This document shows positions 24,134 through 34,231 of a stretch of 64,000 nucleotides of DNA, piece by piece. How positions within the stretch are numbered: position 1 is the first letter of the stretch; every line of letters begins with the position of its first letter. The DNA lies in assembly GCA_018292915.2 (NCBI GenBank), contig JACVVK020000461.1, forward strand, positions 372,501-436,500. Reading direction: 5' to 3'. The translations under genes and the position numbers were made by a program. This stretch comes from Batillaria attramentaria. Its lineage: Eukaryota; Mollusca; Gastropoda; Batillariidae. The notes beneath the pieces were generated by a model. It ran no database searches and was not told where the DNA came from. It worked only from the letters and a program-made list of their open reading frames with translations.

Positions 24134-24385
24134 CCACGTTTAAGATCAACGCAGCCTCGTCAAGTTGGTTCCACTAAACAACTGAATTCGTTTCTTTCGG
24201 CGACCACTGATGGGTTTGACACTTTGTAAACTGCCGACGACTTTGATGACAGTATCATTTTGGCTTACGTTGTGAGTTTGCTCTCGATTTTGTGTTTGCA
24301 GGAGGAGGTAACTTTCCGAGCGGGCGTTGCGCTCGCCATGCCTGCTCGCCCCATCCTGGTTGGAACACAGCTGCGTGAAGCCTAA
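14388..24385 (+). CDS. CYP3A-like: Cytochrome P450, CYP3A-like, copy B (14 exons, 513 aa)
   Basis: Same architecture as copy A. Coding exons: 14388-14476, 15052-15148, 15415-15467, 16603-16699, 17578-17700, 18024-18112, 18864-19015, 19660-19787, 20658-20736, 21183-21340, 22157-22245, 22852-22989, 23569-23734, 24302-24385 (TAA). They total 1542 nt with no stop and all GT-AG introns. Exons 1 and 5 are each one codon longer than in A. The N-terminal anchor, [27 protein letters not shown] and the heme loop [10 protein letters not shown] (Cys456) are intact, so an active ER monooxygenase is expected. The start was chosen because it aligns with C and gives the hydrophobic anchor. Exons 10-13 are almost identical to A even at silent sites, unlike exons 2-8 and 14. 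Introns 6, 9 and 11 carry SINEs, and intron 7 carries a hairpin MITE. Confidence 0.93.
14505..14690 (+). mobile_element. Small element with pearl-like ends around a (GT)n (P450 B intron 1)
   Basis: Begins GCTCACTCGTGTAACGAAGTGAG, resembling the terminal hairpin of the 37690-39419 element, then a (GT)n run (about 14548-14612), and ends near GACAAGTGAGC (14681-14690). C intron 1 has the same structure at 36649-36921. Confidence 0.5.
15484..15752 (+). repeat. Compound (CT)n(CA)n microsatellite, P450 B intron 3
   Basis: About 270 bases starting 17 bases after exon 3: CT units, then CA units with scattered CACG variants, then GAGAGACT-rich repeats to about 15810. It creates long artificial ORFs of alternating residues on both strands, which are not genes. 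Confidence 0.97.
16168..16414 (+). mobile_element. CR1/L2-like LINE 3' end with (ATT)n tail (P450 B intron 3)
   Basis: Shares CTAACCTCCCTCCGTCTTTC, GCAGTTGCCCTGGCCCTGAA and TTAAGCGCTATAT with the minus-strand fragment at 43566-43990, and ends in (ATT)n. Copy C intron 3 reads straight across the insertion point (GCGAATATAATCAAAG at about 40030), so this arrived after the B-C duplication or was removed from C. Confidence 0.7.
17098..17520 (+). repeat. Interspersed repeat shared with A intron 8 and C intron 4
   Basis: About 420 bases with CCTCAGGCGTCATAGTCAG and CACCTGACAGGAGTTTAAA, matching 6130-6600 (diverged) and 40690-41110 (close). Function unknown. No ORF worth reporting. Confidence 0.6.
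17953..18018 (+). repeat. (GT)n directly before P450 B exon 6
   Basis: The GT run is followed by only TAAAG before exon 6 begins at 18024, so it occupies the place of the polypyrimidine tract. Confidence 0.95.
18148..18253 (+). mobile_element. SINE family 1, head-truncated (P450 B intron 6)
   Basis: Starts within the B-box region (ATCCCGGCTGGGGCCAAATA) and keeps the body and GGACGTTAAACCCCCAAACA end. C intron 6 has the same truncated copy at 41837-41945, so it predates the duplication. Confidence 0.8.
18692..18755 (+). repeat. (CA)n microsatellite, P450 B intron 6
   Basis: A CA run of about 64 bases about 110 bases before exon 7. It is longer in C (42367-42451). Confidence 0.95.
19375..19524. 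mobile_element. 150-bp hairpin MITE with AATA target duplication
   Basis: Starts TGTTACAGTCAAAGCTGG and ends with its reverse complement (CCAGCTTTGACTGTAACA). The two arms of about 60 bases fold into a near-perfect hairpin. AATA flanks both ends (19371-19374 and 19525-19528). C intron 7 reads GAGCGTGAATACAAGC uninterrupted at about 44208-44223, which is the empty site. No coding capacity, so a non-autonomous DNA element. Confidence 0.88.
20186..20231 (+). repeat. (CA)n microsatellite, P450 B intron 8
   Basis: A CA run. Expanded to about 110 bases in C (44873-44981). Confidence 0.93.
20815..21076 (-). mobile_element. SINE family 1, full copy plus adjacent partial copy (minus)
   Basis: A complete minus-strand copy lies at about 20897-21076, with B box GGGATTCGAACTCACGAC on the plus strand. 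A 55-base tail fragment of the same family is at about 20815-20872. Both are also in C intron 9 (45567-45823), so they predate the duplication. Confidence 0.83.
21530..21690 (+). mobile_element. 3' part of SINE family 2 (P450 B intron 10)
   Basis: Matches the 3' half of the 34232-34727 element: CATCATCCTCATC, then TCCACCCATGACCTGGGAGG and AGCTGGCAAAGAGTTGGGG, with an A-rich tail. C intron 10 has the same copy at 46275-46440. Confidence 0.7.
22376..22552 (-). mobile_element. SINE family 1 (minus), P450 B intron 11
   Basis: On the plus strand: GTGTTTGACGTCGTTTTTCAC, then GGATTCGAACTCACGACCC and CGCTCTACCATTCGGC. The same copy is in C at 47132-47305. Confidence 0.85.
22780..22844 (+). repeat. 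(GT)n directly before P450 B exon 12
   Basis: The GT run is followed by ACTCAG and then exon 12 (22852). Confidence 0.96.
23044..23106 (+). repeat. (CA)n after P450 B exon 12
   Basis: Starts 55 bases after the exon 12 donor. Complementary to the (GT)n on the other side of the exon. Confidence 0.96.
23383..23434 (+). repeat. (CA)n microsatellite, P450 B intron 12
   Basis: A second CA run in the same intron. Counterpart in C at 48190-48260. Confidence 0.95.
23743..24131 (+). repeat. Three (GT)n runs, P450 B intron 13
   Basis: GT runs at about 23743-23811, 23946-24022 and 24060-24131. The first begins a few bases after the exon 13 donor GTGAGT. The second and third lie on either side of TTTCCACGTTTAA. 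Confidence 0.95.
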
Positions 24386-24486
24386 AGGCAGGGCCCTGCA
24401 CTTCATCCAAGCACATCACCATTATCTACATAATATAACCTTTGGTGACGTTTGTTCGTGGAATCAGCCCTGGGACTAAGCCGAAC

Positions 24487-24933
24487 GGCTACGTGATAGT
24501 ATTAGCTTCCGGGGCATGTAGTAAGAACTCGGCTAAATATAGTATAAAATCTTTGCCCCTTTTAAAATTTGTGTGCATAGTAAAATATGGCAATCTGGTG
24601 CTTTTTGTTGGCTTTGTAAACAAGTTTCATGCCAGGTAATAGTAAAATTAGGGAAAAATGAGGCTGGCTTGTGGACTATTTGTATTCATGCGCGGCTGGC
24701 ACAGGAGCCAGCAGACGACCGTGGAATGAGGGGGTATGTGGTCGCTGCCAACATTGCGAAAAAACGGAATATTGGAATTTGTTTAAATTTCCTCTACGCA
24801 TGAGTCTATGGCTGCCTGATTTTTGTGAATTTTTGGGTGAATTTTAAAGCATTTCTAGGGTGTCATCTGCAGCGTTATGTGTAAGAGGAATATATAGCGT
24901 TTTCCTCCAGATTTGCATCTGTATCGCGTAGCC
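24487..24933. mobile_element. Candidate short-TIR insertion present after copy B only
   Basis: Copy C reads from GTTTGTTCATGGAATCAGCC to ACCTGTTC without this stretch of about 450 bases. In B it begins GGCTACGTGATA and ends TATCGCGTAGCC, a 12-bp inverted repeat with one mismatch. No clear target duplication is visible, so an insertion in B and a deletion in C are both possible. Confidence 0.4.
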
Positions 24934-25124
24934 TGTATAAACCAACCCTGTTCCGGGTCCGTCGATAACTCCAAGCCCCTGCGACGACGGCCAAGTCGGG
25001 CTAACCGAGACCGAGCTGAGCTAAGTGATACCTAAGAAGGAAAAAAAAAAATACTCGGTGACAAGGAAAGTGGACAGTTGCGAACAACTTTGAGGTCCCC
25101 GTGTTATTTCACAGCCACGGCGGT

Positions 25125-25386
25125 GTGCACAGAAGCGGTGAAGACTGTCGCATTCACCAGCACAGTACATTCTCAGCCTGTTTCAAGATTATTGCCTGCA
25201 TGAGTTGTCCCCCGTGCATACACAGACCCGCAGCATGCATGCATTTTTCGGGCAGCTTTGTGCTCTGCCACGCAAAAATGTGTGCTTGTTGCGGCAAGGG
25301 AGACAACTCATGCAGGTAATAATCTTGAAACAGGCTGAGAATGTACTGTGCTGGTGAATGCGACAGTTTTCACCGCTTCTGTGCAC
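25125..25386. repeat. Foldback repeat with ~85-bp arms
   Basis: The left arm (about 25125-25209, starting GTGCACAGAAGCGGTGAA) and right arm (about 25302-25386, its reverse complement) differ at about two positions and enclose about 92 bases. Because it is palindromic, similar Cys-rich ORFs appear on both strands. They are mirror artefacts, not genes. Copy C keeps only the outer 35 bases of the left arm at 49562-49595. Confidence 0.85.
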
Positions 25387-26196
25387 ACTGTGAAACATGA
25401 TGGCAGGAGCGGGGAGAGTTTCAGTCGTAAGGCGGGAGCGGGGGGGATAGCAGTCTGGACAGCTTACTATTGTTGTATAACTTATCCAAGATTTTTGTGT
25501 TCATTAGTAATTAATATGTAAAACGGTTAAGGTGAATGTCAGTTACTGACACAGAAGTAAAGCTAATATATATTTTTATCTTTATCATCAGTCGGAATTT
25601 TGTCTTGCGACATCTCGTTGTTGTTGTTGTTGTCAGTTGTTGTTATTGTGAAATTCATTTGACTGTATAGAAAGTGAGTGAGGTTGGGTCGACGGTTTCA
25701 AGGCAACAAAACATACGTCAGTGTATGCCAGAGATAACCGATTACTGACAAAGTTCAGAGTTATTTTATTCGCCAGGACACCCGTGGAAGCAGAAGGACG
25801 GCCGCTCAACTTTGAGAGGATAAAGATAAAAAACCTAATTTCGTAGTTTAAGATTTCTATGCGATTTTTAACTGTACATACCCTGATGTACGCCGCATGT
25901 CAAAAAACAGAGTTTAATGATGATATAGCGGGCTGTCAGTGTCGGATCAGTTTGGCATCATTTCAGATTGTGTGTTATTTTGAGTGACTTCTGACGACAA
26001 AAAAATCAAACAAACAAAAAATGTACTTACGAAAGCTGTAGGTGGATTTTGTTTTGCGAGTATATTTGTATTTTATGCCTGCAAGTGTTCCTAGTTCATG
26101 TATTTGAATCAGTACTGACATAAACATGTGCAGAAGATTGGCACAAAAACTCAGTTAACATGTGTCCAGGTTACTTGTTTGTAAACGGTACTTGGC

Positions 26197-26255
<59 letters not shown>

Positions 26256-26551
26256 TGAACACAAAGAAACTACACGAACACACAAAGAAACTACACGAAC
26301 ACATAAACTGATCCGAAACTGAAGCTATGATTATGAAACTACGCAGTACATACTAAAGCCGGCCAATAGTGAACATCAGATCGTAGTCGCCTCTATCACT
26401 GACGGCGGCTATCCTCAGTTCGGCCAGCCGGCACTCAGTGCGGGATCAATCACATAACCGCCGGGCCATTCGTTGCTAACTGGTGGTTAGAAATTCAAAC
26501 TATTGCATCACCCAGTCCAGGGTTGTACAGTCTGTGACGAAAAGGTAACCG
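25387..26551 (+). repeat. B downstream block, paralogous to 50671-51900
   Basis: No gene. Matches the region after copy C from AAACATGATGGC to GTGACGAAAAGGTAACCG, with a (GT)n at about 26198-26253 (51525-51566 in C). A 64-codon ORF in C (50972-51166) is broken here by a 20-base indel, so it is unlikely to be coding. Confidence 0.75.
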
Positions 26552-26555
26552 GCGT

Positions 26556-26892
26556 TGCATACAGTTTTGTCATAAGACTCATTGTGATTTTTATCAGAAC
26601 ATATGTAGTAACTTAGTTATGTCTGCATACAAAGGTGGATGGCGCATCAATCTTTAAGTTTAAAGTGCCACAACTCCTAGGAAAGTGTTTTAGCAAAAGG
26701 GTCAGATCCATTGTAATCACCAGATGCATTTTGATGTATTTTTGCAGTAAATTAAAAAAAAAAACTACGTAAATGAATAAAAATCTCTGGTTTGCATCTC
26801 CCATTATGTGCTGCCACAGTTTTGATACAGCTGTATATTATATGAAGTGGAACTACATAGAAAACTGCTAAGTCACAGCACTGACCCCTCTG
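26556..26892 (+). pseudogene. Remnant of DHTKD1 intron 4 left by the tandem duplication
   Basis: From CATACAGTTTTGTCATAAG to GACCCCTCTG this is nearly identical to DHTKD1 intron 4 at about 55485-55827 (shared landmarks: AAGTGCCACAACTCCTAGG, TCACCAGATGCATTT, GTATATTATATGAAGTGG). It is joined on the left to the P450 B downstream block (26551, equivalent to 51900) and on the right to the start of the next duplicated unit (26892, equivalent to 11834). Exons 1-4 of the duplicated DHTKD1 are therefore missing here. Confidence 0.88.
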
Positions 26893-27079
26893 CATATGAT
26901 TGTCCATTTCATCTCAAAGTAAAAAGCCATTCAACGAGGTGGTTAAGGACATAGCCACGATTACATCCGTACACACACGTCTCCATAGGGGGTGGGGTGG
27001 GTGAGTGTTTGGGGGTTTAGAGTGATATCAAAGACGGGGCAACGATGAAAAAAAGCCAGCACAAATATTTGGGCCCAAC
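26892..27079 (+). repeat. Left end of the C duplicated unit, with SINE family 1 part 1
   Basis: Matches 11834-12030. A minus-strand family-1 SINE begins at about 26993 and breaks at about 27076. It continues at 30075-30116 and 33410-33455, after two later insertions. Confidence 0.82.
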
Positions 27080-27321
27080 CGGCCCCCGTAGTGTAGTGGT
27101 TAGCACTTCGGATCATGGACCGGGAGACCCGGGTTCGAATCCCAGCCGAGGCAAGCGGGATTTTTCCTACCTAGGTCGGCTCCTACCCAGAGCGGGTGTG
27201 CTATGGGCCCGATGGGGAGGCTGTTGCCACACAGCCGAGTTTCACCCACTTCACGGGTGCGACTTTGGGGGTGCTTCCCTCAGTATGACACGTCTTATGA
27301 TGTGGATGATTACACGGCCGG

Positions 27322-28818
<1,497 letters not shown>

Positions 28819-29063
28819 CCGGCACCGCAGGTGCCGTACTTCCCGGGCCTGGTTAATGCCGGGATATTTATGACAGGAAGCGTGGAATGCGGCCCTGTCT
28901 CGCAGTCCCAAACCACATGGACCTCCATAGCATCATCTTACTATCATCCTCATCTCCATCATCATGCACAATAAAAATTGTCCCAGCTTCCGAGTCCTCC
29001 GTCGGTTCCACCCATGACCTGGTAAGAACACCACTGGAGCTGGCAAAGAGTTGGGGCAGAAAA

Positions 29064-30064
29064 AAAAAAAAAAAAAAAATTTGGTGTGAAGAAAATGCCA
29101 CTGCACCGCAACACAGAACAACGACGCTCACTCACACTGAATAAAAGACAAGACAGAAACCACATAACAGCGCTTGCTCACGCACGCACACGCACATCTG
29201 ACAATCCAGAAGCCACACATTCTTTCCCCTTCTCCCTTTTCTTTCTTTCTCTCTTGTCAACCACATAAGCACACATCAGTCAAACATGTTTAAAACTTCG
29301 GCAGCATACTACTCCACTCGCACACATGCATACAGGTCACAATGTCTACACATCACGCGTCACATAGTTGAAGTTCAATCTGTCCGAAACAACCGTTTCT
29401 CTTCCCGGCTCTCTCTTCAAAAAAGCCACACTGTTACTTTACTCGGTTGCTCCTCTCAAGTCCCTCAGCCGTGGCCGGAACAAAAGACTTCTCCGGCGAA
29501 CTACTTTCGCTTTCGCTCTCTGGCGCTCTTCCCTCTCGAAACCAGTCTCTTCACGGGGTATCTCTCTCTCTAACTCTCCCCCACAGAACTGCATTCACTC
29601 CCACACTGGCAGCGTATCCCTCTGTAACCCACAGATTTACAAACACTACTCAAAAACTCTATCTCAATTTTGGTAAGCAATTATCCCATCAACCACTGAA
29701 ATTGACTAACTAGTAAAACAAGAATTCTCCGCTTACCAGATACGCTGCCTTCTGAATCACTCTATCTCTCAGCCCCAGCGACCGCTACATCAGCCAAAGC
29801 GGAATATGAAAACTTGAACCTCGGGCCCCAACCTGTCTTCTCTGCCCTTCAAACTAGCTCGTCTGACACACACCAGATCCGAGCTCTGCCACTATCGCTC
29901 ACCGTCTACTCCCCGTGACAAAAACTCCCGCACAACTCAGTACTAAACTGACTACACTTCACCTGACCACCTCAAAATATTCTCACGTGCAATACATACG
30001 CGCCCACACTCCGTCAACCCCAAACTATCAAAACATCCCATAATATTTACACTCAGCTTCCTTA
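29064..30064 (+). other. Unassigned sequence between SINE 2 and the broken SINE 1
   Basis: About 1 kb after the poly-A. C-rich on the plus strand, with several overlapping short ORFs in all frames and no domain I recognise. The stretch 27080-30064 is flanked by ATTTGGGCCC (27067-27076) and ATTTGGTCCC (30065-30074), so it may have entered together with SINE 2 as one longer element. I cannot assign a class. Confidence 0.35.
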
Positions 30065-30116
30065 CATTTGGTCCCAGCCGGGATCGAACTTACTACCGGA
30101 GCATCAGAAGTCCAAC

Positions 30117-33100
30117 CCTACATGGTCCAACCCTTGTCGTGGGGTAGTGGCTTGTGTACCTCAATGACCCAGAGAGCTACGCCAGCGGGAGCACATGCTC
30201 CTGGCAGGGTCACCCAAGCTGGACAGGTCGAAGGGTAGAGGTCAGACGAATGTGGACCACCTCTCCAAGAGGCTAAACGGGTTTGCGTAGGGTTAACAGC
30301 CCTACCTGTAAAAAACATAACGTTACAGAAGCATCGACAGCAACAAACCAAAACATTCACCTGGGCAAGGAAGGGTCTCCATCCCGGAGACCTATGACGC
30401 ATTGCAGTGAAAGCCGAAAGGAAGCTGCAAGGCCGACCCCCCTTCTAACACCCAGGACAACGACGAGAGTAGCCACATGGAACATCAGGACTATGTATGA
30501 AGTAGGAAGGACCACACAAGTAGCAAGAGAGATGAAGAACTACAAGATAGGAGTACTGGGACTGAGTGAGACAAGGTGGCTACAGACAGGACAGCTGAGA
30601 TTTTCATCGGGAGAGCAATTGCTGTACTCGGGACACACAGAGGATGGAGCCCCCCACACTGAGGGCGTGGCCCTGATGCTGGCACCGGAGGCACAGCGGG
30701 CACTCATCGGCTGGGAACCTGTCAACTCCCGCATCATCACAGCCAAATTCATCACCAAGAAGAAAGACATCAAGCTAAACATCATCCAGTGCTACGCTCC
30801 CACCAATGATGCGGAAGAGGAGAAAAAAGATGACTTCTACCAACAACTGCAGACAGTGATAGATAGAGGAGGAGCCAAGGACATGACCATACTTATGGGA
30901 GACTTCAACGCCAAGATTGGATCAGACAACACAGGCTATGAGAACACCATGGGAACACACGGACTGGGACAGATGAACGAAAATGGCGAGCGCTTTGCAG
31001 ACTTTTGTGCCCTGAACCAGCTAGTGATAGGAGGCAGCATCTTCCCACACAAGCGCATCCACAAGGCCACATGGAGATCGCCGGACCATGTCACGGAGAA
31101 CCAGATTGATCACATCTGCATCAGCCGGAAGTTCAGGAGATCGTGGCGAGATGTGCGCGTGATGAGGGGTGCCGATGTATCATCAGACCACCACCTTCTT
31201 GCAACAACACTGAGACTTCGGCTTAAGAGACACACCAACGCCAACAACACACGGACCAGGTACAACGTTGGCCTACTCAGGAACACAGAGACACAAGCAG
31301 CATTCCGGATCAGCCTTTCCAACAGGTTCCAGCCACTGCAAGACCTGATAGAAGACAGTGGAATGGATATCGAGACACAGTGGGAACACAGCAAGAAACT
31401 CTGGCACGATACATGCGAAGAGGTCCTTGGCAAGAGAAAGACCCAACACAAGGAATGGATCTCTGCTGATACCATCCAGAAGCTGGAAGTTAGGAAAAAG
31501 AAGAAAACTGCACTGAACACGAGCCGAACAAGAAGAGCTAAGGCAAAGGCACAGGAAGAATACACAGCAGCTGACAGAGAAGTGAAGAGGAGCACCAGAA
31601 AGGACAAGAGGGACTACATCGACGACCTGGCCAATCAAGCAGAGGAAGCAGCTGGACAAGGGAACCTAAAAGACCTGTACCAGGTGACCAAGAAGCTCGC
31701 GGGCAAATTTCAGCAGACAGACAAACCAGTGAAGGACAAGAACGGGCACCCACTGACAACAACTGAGGAACAGCTGAAGCGATGGGCAGAACACTTCAGG
31801 GAGCTGTTAAATCGCCCCATCCCTGAAACACCACCAGACATCCCGCCAGCTGAGACAGAACTACCCATCAACTGCGACAAGCCCTCTAAGGCGGAGATCA
31901 GGAAAGCCATCATGACACTGAGAAATGGGAAAGCTGCAGGGCCGGACGAGATACCAGCAGAAGCCATCAAAGCAGACACAGAGACAGCCGTCAACATGCT
32001 GCACAGCCTATTCAGCAAGATCTGGGAGAAGGAAGAGGTGCCAGCCCAGTGGAAAGAAGGGATCGTCATCAAGCTGCCAAAGAAAGGGGACCTCAGGGAC
32101 TGCAGCAACTACCGAGGGATCATGCTCCTGTCAGTGCCAGGCAAGGTTCTCAACAGAATTCTACTGGAGAGGATGAGGGAGGCAGTCGACCCTATGCTCC
32201 GAGACCAGCAGGCGGGCTTTCGCAGGAACAGGTCCTGCGCTGACCAGATCGCCAGCCTACGCATCATCGTTGAGCAGTCACTGGAGTGGAACTCCCCCCT
32301 CTACATCAACTTCATAGACTATGAGAAGGCCTTCGACAGTGTAGACAGAGAGGCGCTGTGGAAGCTGCTAAGGCACTATGGAGTTCCCGGGAAGATCATC
32401 TCCCTGATTCAGTGCACCTACAAAGACATGAGCTGCAGGATTGCCCATGCCGGCCAGTTGTCAGAAAGCTTCGAGGTGAAGACCGGAGTCCGCCAGGGAT
32501 GCCTGTTGTCCCCGTTCCTCTTCCTCCTGGTCATCGACTGGATCATGAAGACCACCACAACAGGCAGGAAAAACGGGATACAGTGGACACTCTGGACGCA
32601 GCTGGATGACCTCGACTTTGCGGACGACCTGGCGCTCCTGTCTCACAGCCACAGCCAGATGCAGGACAAGACTACATGCCTGGAAGCCACATCAGCCGGA
32701 ACAGGGCTCAAGATCAACAGGAGGAAAACCGAGCTGATGAAGATCAACACCACTGCCAACACACCAGTCACAGTCGGTGGAGAGTCCATCAGGGAGGTAG
32801 AGTCCTTTGTCTACCTGGGAAGTGTGGTTGATGGACAGGGAGGCACAGACCGAGACGTCACAGCCAGAATCGGCAAGGCAAGAGCAGCAATGGTCATGCT
32901 GAAGAACATCTGGGCATCCAAAGTTGTCAGCATAAGAACCAAACTTCGCATCTTCAACTCCAACGTGAAGTCAGTTCTGCTCTACGGATGCGAAACATGG
33001 AGGACAACGAAGACGATGCAGCAGAAGATCCAGACATTTCTCAACACCTGTCTGAGGCGCATCTTCAACATCCGATGGCCAGAGAAGATCCGGAACGAAG

Positions 33101-33409
33101 AGCTGTGGGAGCGAGCAGGGCAGGAACCAACGGCCAAGCAGATCCTGCGGAGGAAGTGGGGCTGGATTGGACACACCCTCAGGAAGCCAGCATCCAGCAC
33201 CACACGCCAAGCCCTGACATGGAACCCACAGGGGAAAAGGAAGAGAGGCCGGCCTCGCAACAGCTGGAGGCGGGACACTGAGGCAGAGTTATATAAGCAG
33301 GGGACCAACTGGACTGGAGTGGCAAGAATAGCCCAGAACAGAGTGCGATGGCGAAGGGTTGTCGATGGCCTATGCTCCACGTGGAGCCAGGGGCCTAAGT
33401 AAGTAAGTA
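30117..33409 (+). mobile_element. Full-length RTE-like LINE with 14-bp target duplication
   Basis: The element lies between two copies of ATCAGAAGTCCAAC (30103-30116 and 33410-33423), inside the old family-1 SINE. It has a 5' region of about 165 bases, one long ORF, and a short (TAAG)n tail (33397-33409) instead of poly-A. One ORF with an AP-like endonuclease plus RT and a simple-repeat tail is the plan of the RTE clade. The intact ORF and matching target duplications suggest recent insertion. The unoccupied site is the paralogue at about 12059-12075. Confidence 0.88.
30283..33402 (+). CDS. LINE endonuclease-reverse transcriptase (1039 aa)
   Basis: This retrotransposon protein nicks target DNA and copies its own RNA at the nick. 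The N-terminal endonuclease/exonuclease/phosphatase domain (about 62-310) has WNIR at 66-69, SETRW (Glu96), GDFNA at 206-210, IDHI at 275-278 and SDHHLL at 301-306. A basic linker follows. The reverse transcriptase (about 570-830) has NYRGIMLLS near 609, motif A FIDYEKAFDSV (catalytic Asp679), TGVRQGCLLSPFLF near 734 and motif C FADD (Asp781, Asp782). The C-terminal region (about 900-1030) is basic, with WGWIGHTLRK. All catalytic residues seen are intact, with no frameshift over 3.1 kb. The stop codon (33400-33402) lies within the (TAAG)n tail, so there is almost no 3' UTR. A start before the endonuclease domain is certain, but the exact Met is not. A family resemblance to proteins labelled 'craniofacial development protein 2-like' reflects the shared endonuclease, not host function. 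Confidence 0.95.
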   Translation: MRRVNSPTCKKHNVTEASTATNQNIHLGKEGSPSRRPMTHCSESRKEAARPTPLLTPRTTTRVATWNIRTMYEVGRTTQVAREMKNYKIGVLGLSETRWLQTGQLRFSSGEQLLYSGHTEDGAPHTEGVALMLAPEAQRALIGWEPVNSRIITAKFITKKKDIKLNIIQCYAPTNDAEEEKKDDFYQQLQTVIDRGGAKDMTILMGDFNAKIGSDNTGYENTMGTHGLGQMNENGERFADFCALNQLVIGGSIFPHKRIHKATWRSPDHVTENQIDHICISRKFRRSWRDVRVMRGADVSSDHHLLATTLRLRLKRHTNANNTRTRYNVGLLRNTETQAAFRISLSNRFQPLQDLIEDSGMDIETQWEHSKKLWHDTCEEVLGKRKTQHKEWISADTIQKLEVRKKKKTALNTSRTRRAKAKAQEEYTAADREVKRSTRKDKRDYIDDLANQAEEAAGQGNLKDLYQVTKKLAGKFQQTDKPVKDKNGHPLTTTEEQLKRWAEHFRELLNRPIPETPPDIPPAETELPINCDKPSKAEIRKAIMTLRNGKAAGPDEIPAEAIKADTETAVNMLHSLFSKIWEKEEVPAQWKEGIVIKLPKKGDLRDCSNYRGIMLLSVPGKVLNRILLERMREAVDPMLRDQQAGFRRNRSCADQIASLRIIVEQSLEWNSPLYINFIDYEKAFDSVDREALWKLLRHYGVPGKIISLIQCTYKDMSCRIAHAGQLSESFEVKTGVRQGCLLSPFLFLLVIDWIMKTTTTGRKNGIQWTLWTQLDDLDFADDLALLSHSHSQMQDKTTCLEATSAGTGLKINRRKTELMKINTTANTPVTVGGESIREVESFVYLGSVVDGQGGTDRDVTARIGKARAAMVMLKNIWASKVVSIRTKLRIFNSNVKSVLLYGCETWRTTKTMQQKIQTFLNTCLRRIFNIRWPEKIRNEELWERAGQEPTAKQILRRKWGWIGHTLRKPASSTTRQALTWNPQGKRKRGRPRNSWRRDTEAELYKQGTNWTGVARIAQNRVRWRRVVDGLCSTWSQGPK

Positions 33410-33583
33410 ATCAGAAGTCCAACGCTCTACCATTCGACCACCCCGGCTCCCCCACGTCTCCAAAGAGAAACAAAAGACTTAGACCACCAACAAAGGCGAC
33501 CCATATCTGTTCAAGTTCACTGCGCATGGCGCGCGCGCACGCGTGTGTGTCACGGTGTGTGTGTGGTTCAGTGTGCGTGCGCG

Positions 33584-33663
<80 letters not shown>

Positions 33664-34231
33664 CGCGCGCGCCTCTTCAGCCGGACCAGTTATTTATGGG
33701 TAAAATCGTATTCTTGCAACAGCAGTAAAAAAAACAACTTGACAACAAAGAAACAACTTGGTAAAAAAGGAAAACAACCTCGCTCATATCAGCCGACATG
33801 CCGGAGGTCTTTGGTATTGCCAGATACCTCTCTATCTGTCTGTGGGTGGCGTGGTATTTATTTTTTTTTTTTTATGTTTTCAAAACTGAGGTAAACATGA
33901 TCGTTACAATTATCGTGACTGTGGGAACGAGCTGACGTACGTGAGGGGACGACAAGCTGACATACATGAGACGAGCTTGGACAAACTGAAGTGGCCAGCC
34001 TGATACCGTGACTTACCGGTTTCTAGATCTGTACTAGCAAAGTCAGTTCAGAAAGAAAAGAGGTGCACAGAATTCAGCAAAACCAGCGGAGACTCGGTGA
34101 CTGTCGTTGGAAAAAAAACAAACACAATAATAATAACAACAGCAACAAAACACGGCCTGTAGCCGAGCTACTGGCCCTCTTACGTGCAAAAACATAGCAT
34201 TGCAAAACTGTCGCTGAAAAGGACCACTCAC
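33410..34231 (+). promoter_or_regulatory. C upstream block: end of SINE 1, (GT)n, shared promoter-distal block
   Basis: 33410-33455 is the last part of the broken SINE 1. 33456-33585 matches 12106-12230. A (GT)n(GC)n tract spans about 33584-33672. From about 33840 the sequence is the block shared by all three P450 upstream regions. No gene. Confidence 0.65.

Noticed and set aside
25101..25398. Cys-rich small ORFs on both strands (72 and 69 aa)
   Set aside because: They are mirror images produced by the foldback repeat and are not conserved after copy C.
27085..27157. Possible tRNA gene (also 34237-34309 and the heads of the family-1 and family-3 SINEs)
   Set aside because: A and B boxes are good, but the acceptor stem does not pair well, and each copy continues into the same long non-tRNA body with poly-A or repeat tail and target duplications. 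They are SINE promoters.
29086..29713. Overlapping ORFs of 60-102 codons in the 1-kb stretch after SINE 2
   Set aside because: Three frames are open over the same bases because stop codons are rare in this C-rich sequence. No motif was recognised.
30491..33380. Several 60-165-codon ORFs in other frames of the LINE
   Set aside because: Shadows of the 1039-aa endonuclease-reverse transcriptase frame. None has its own domain.
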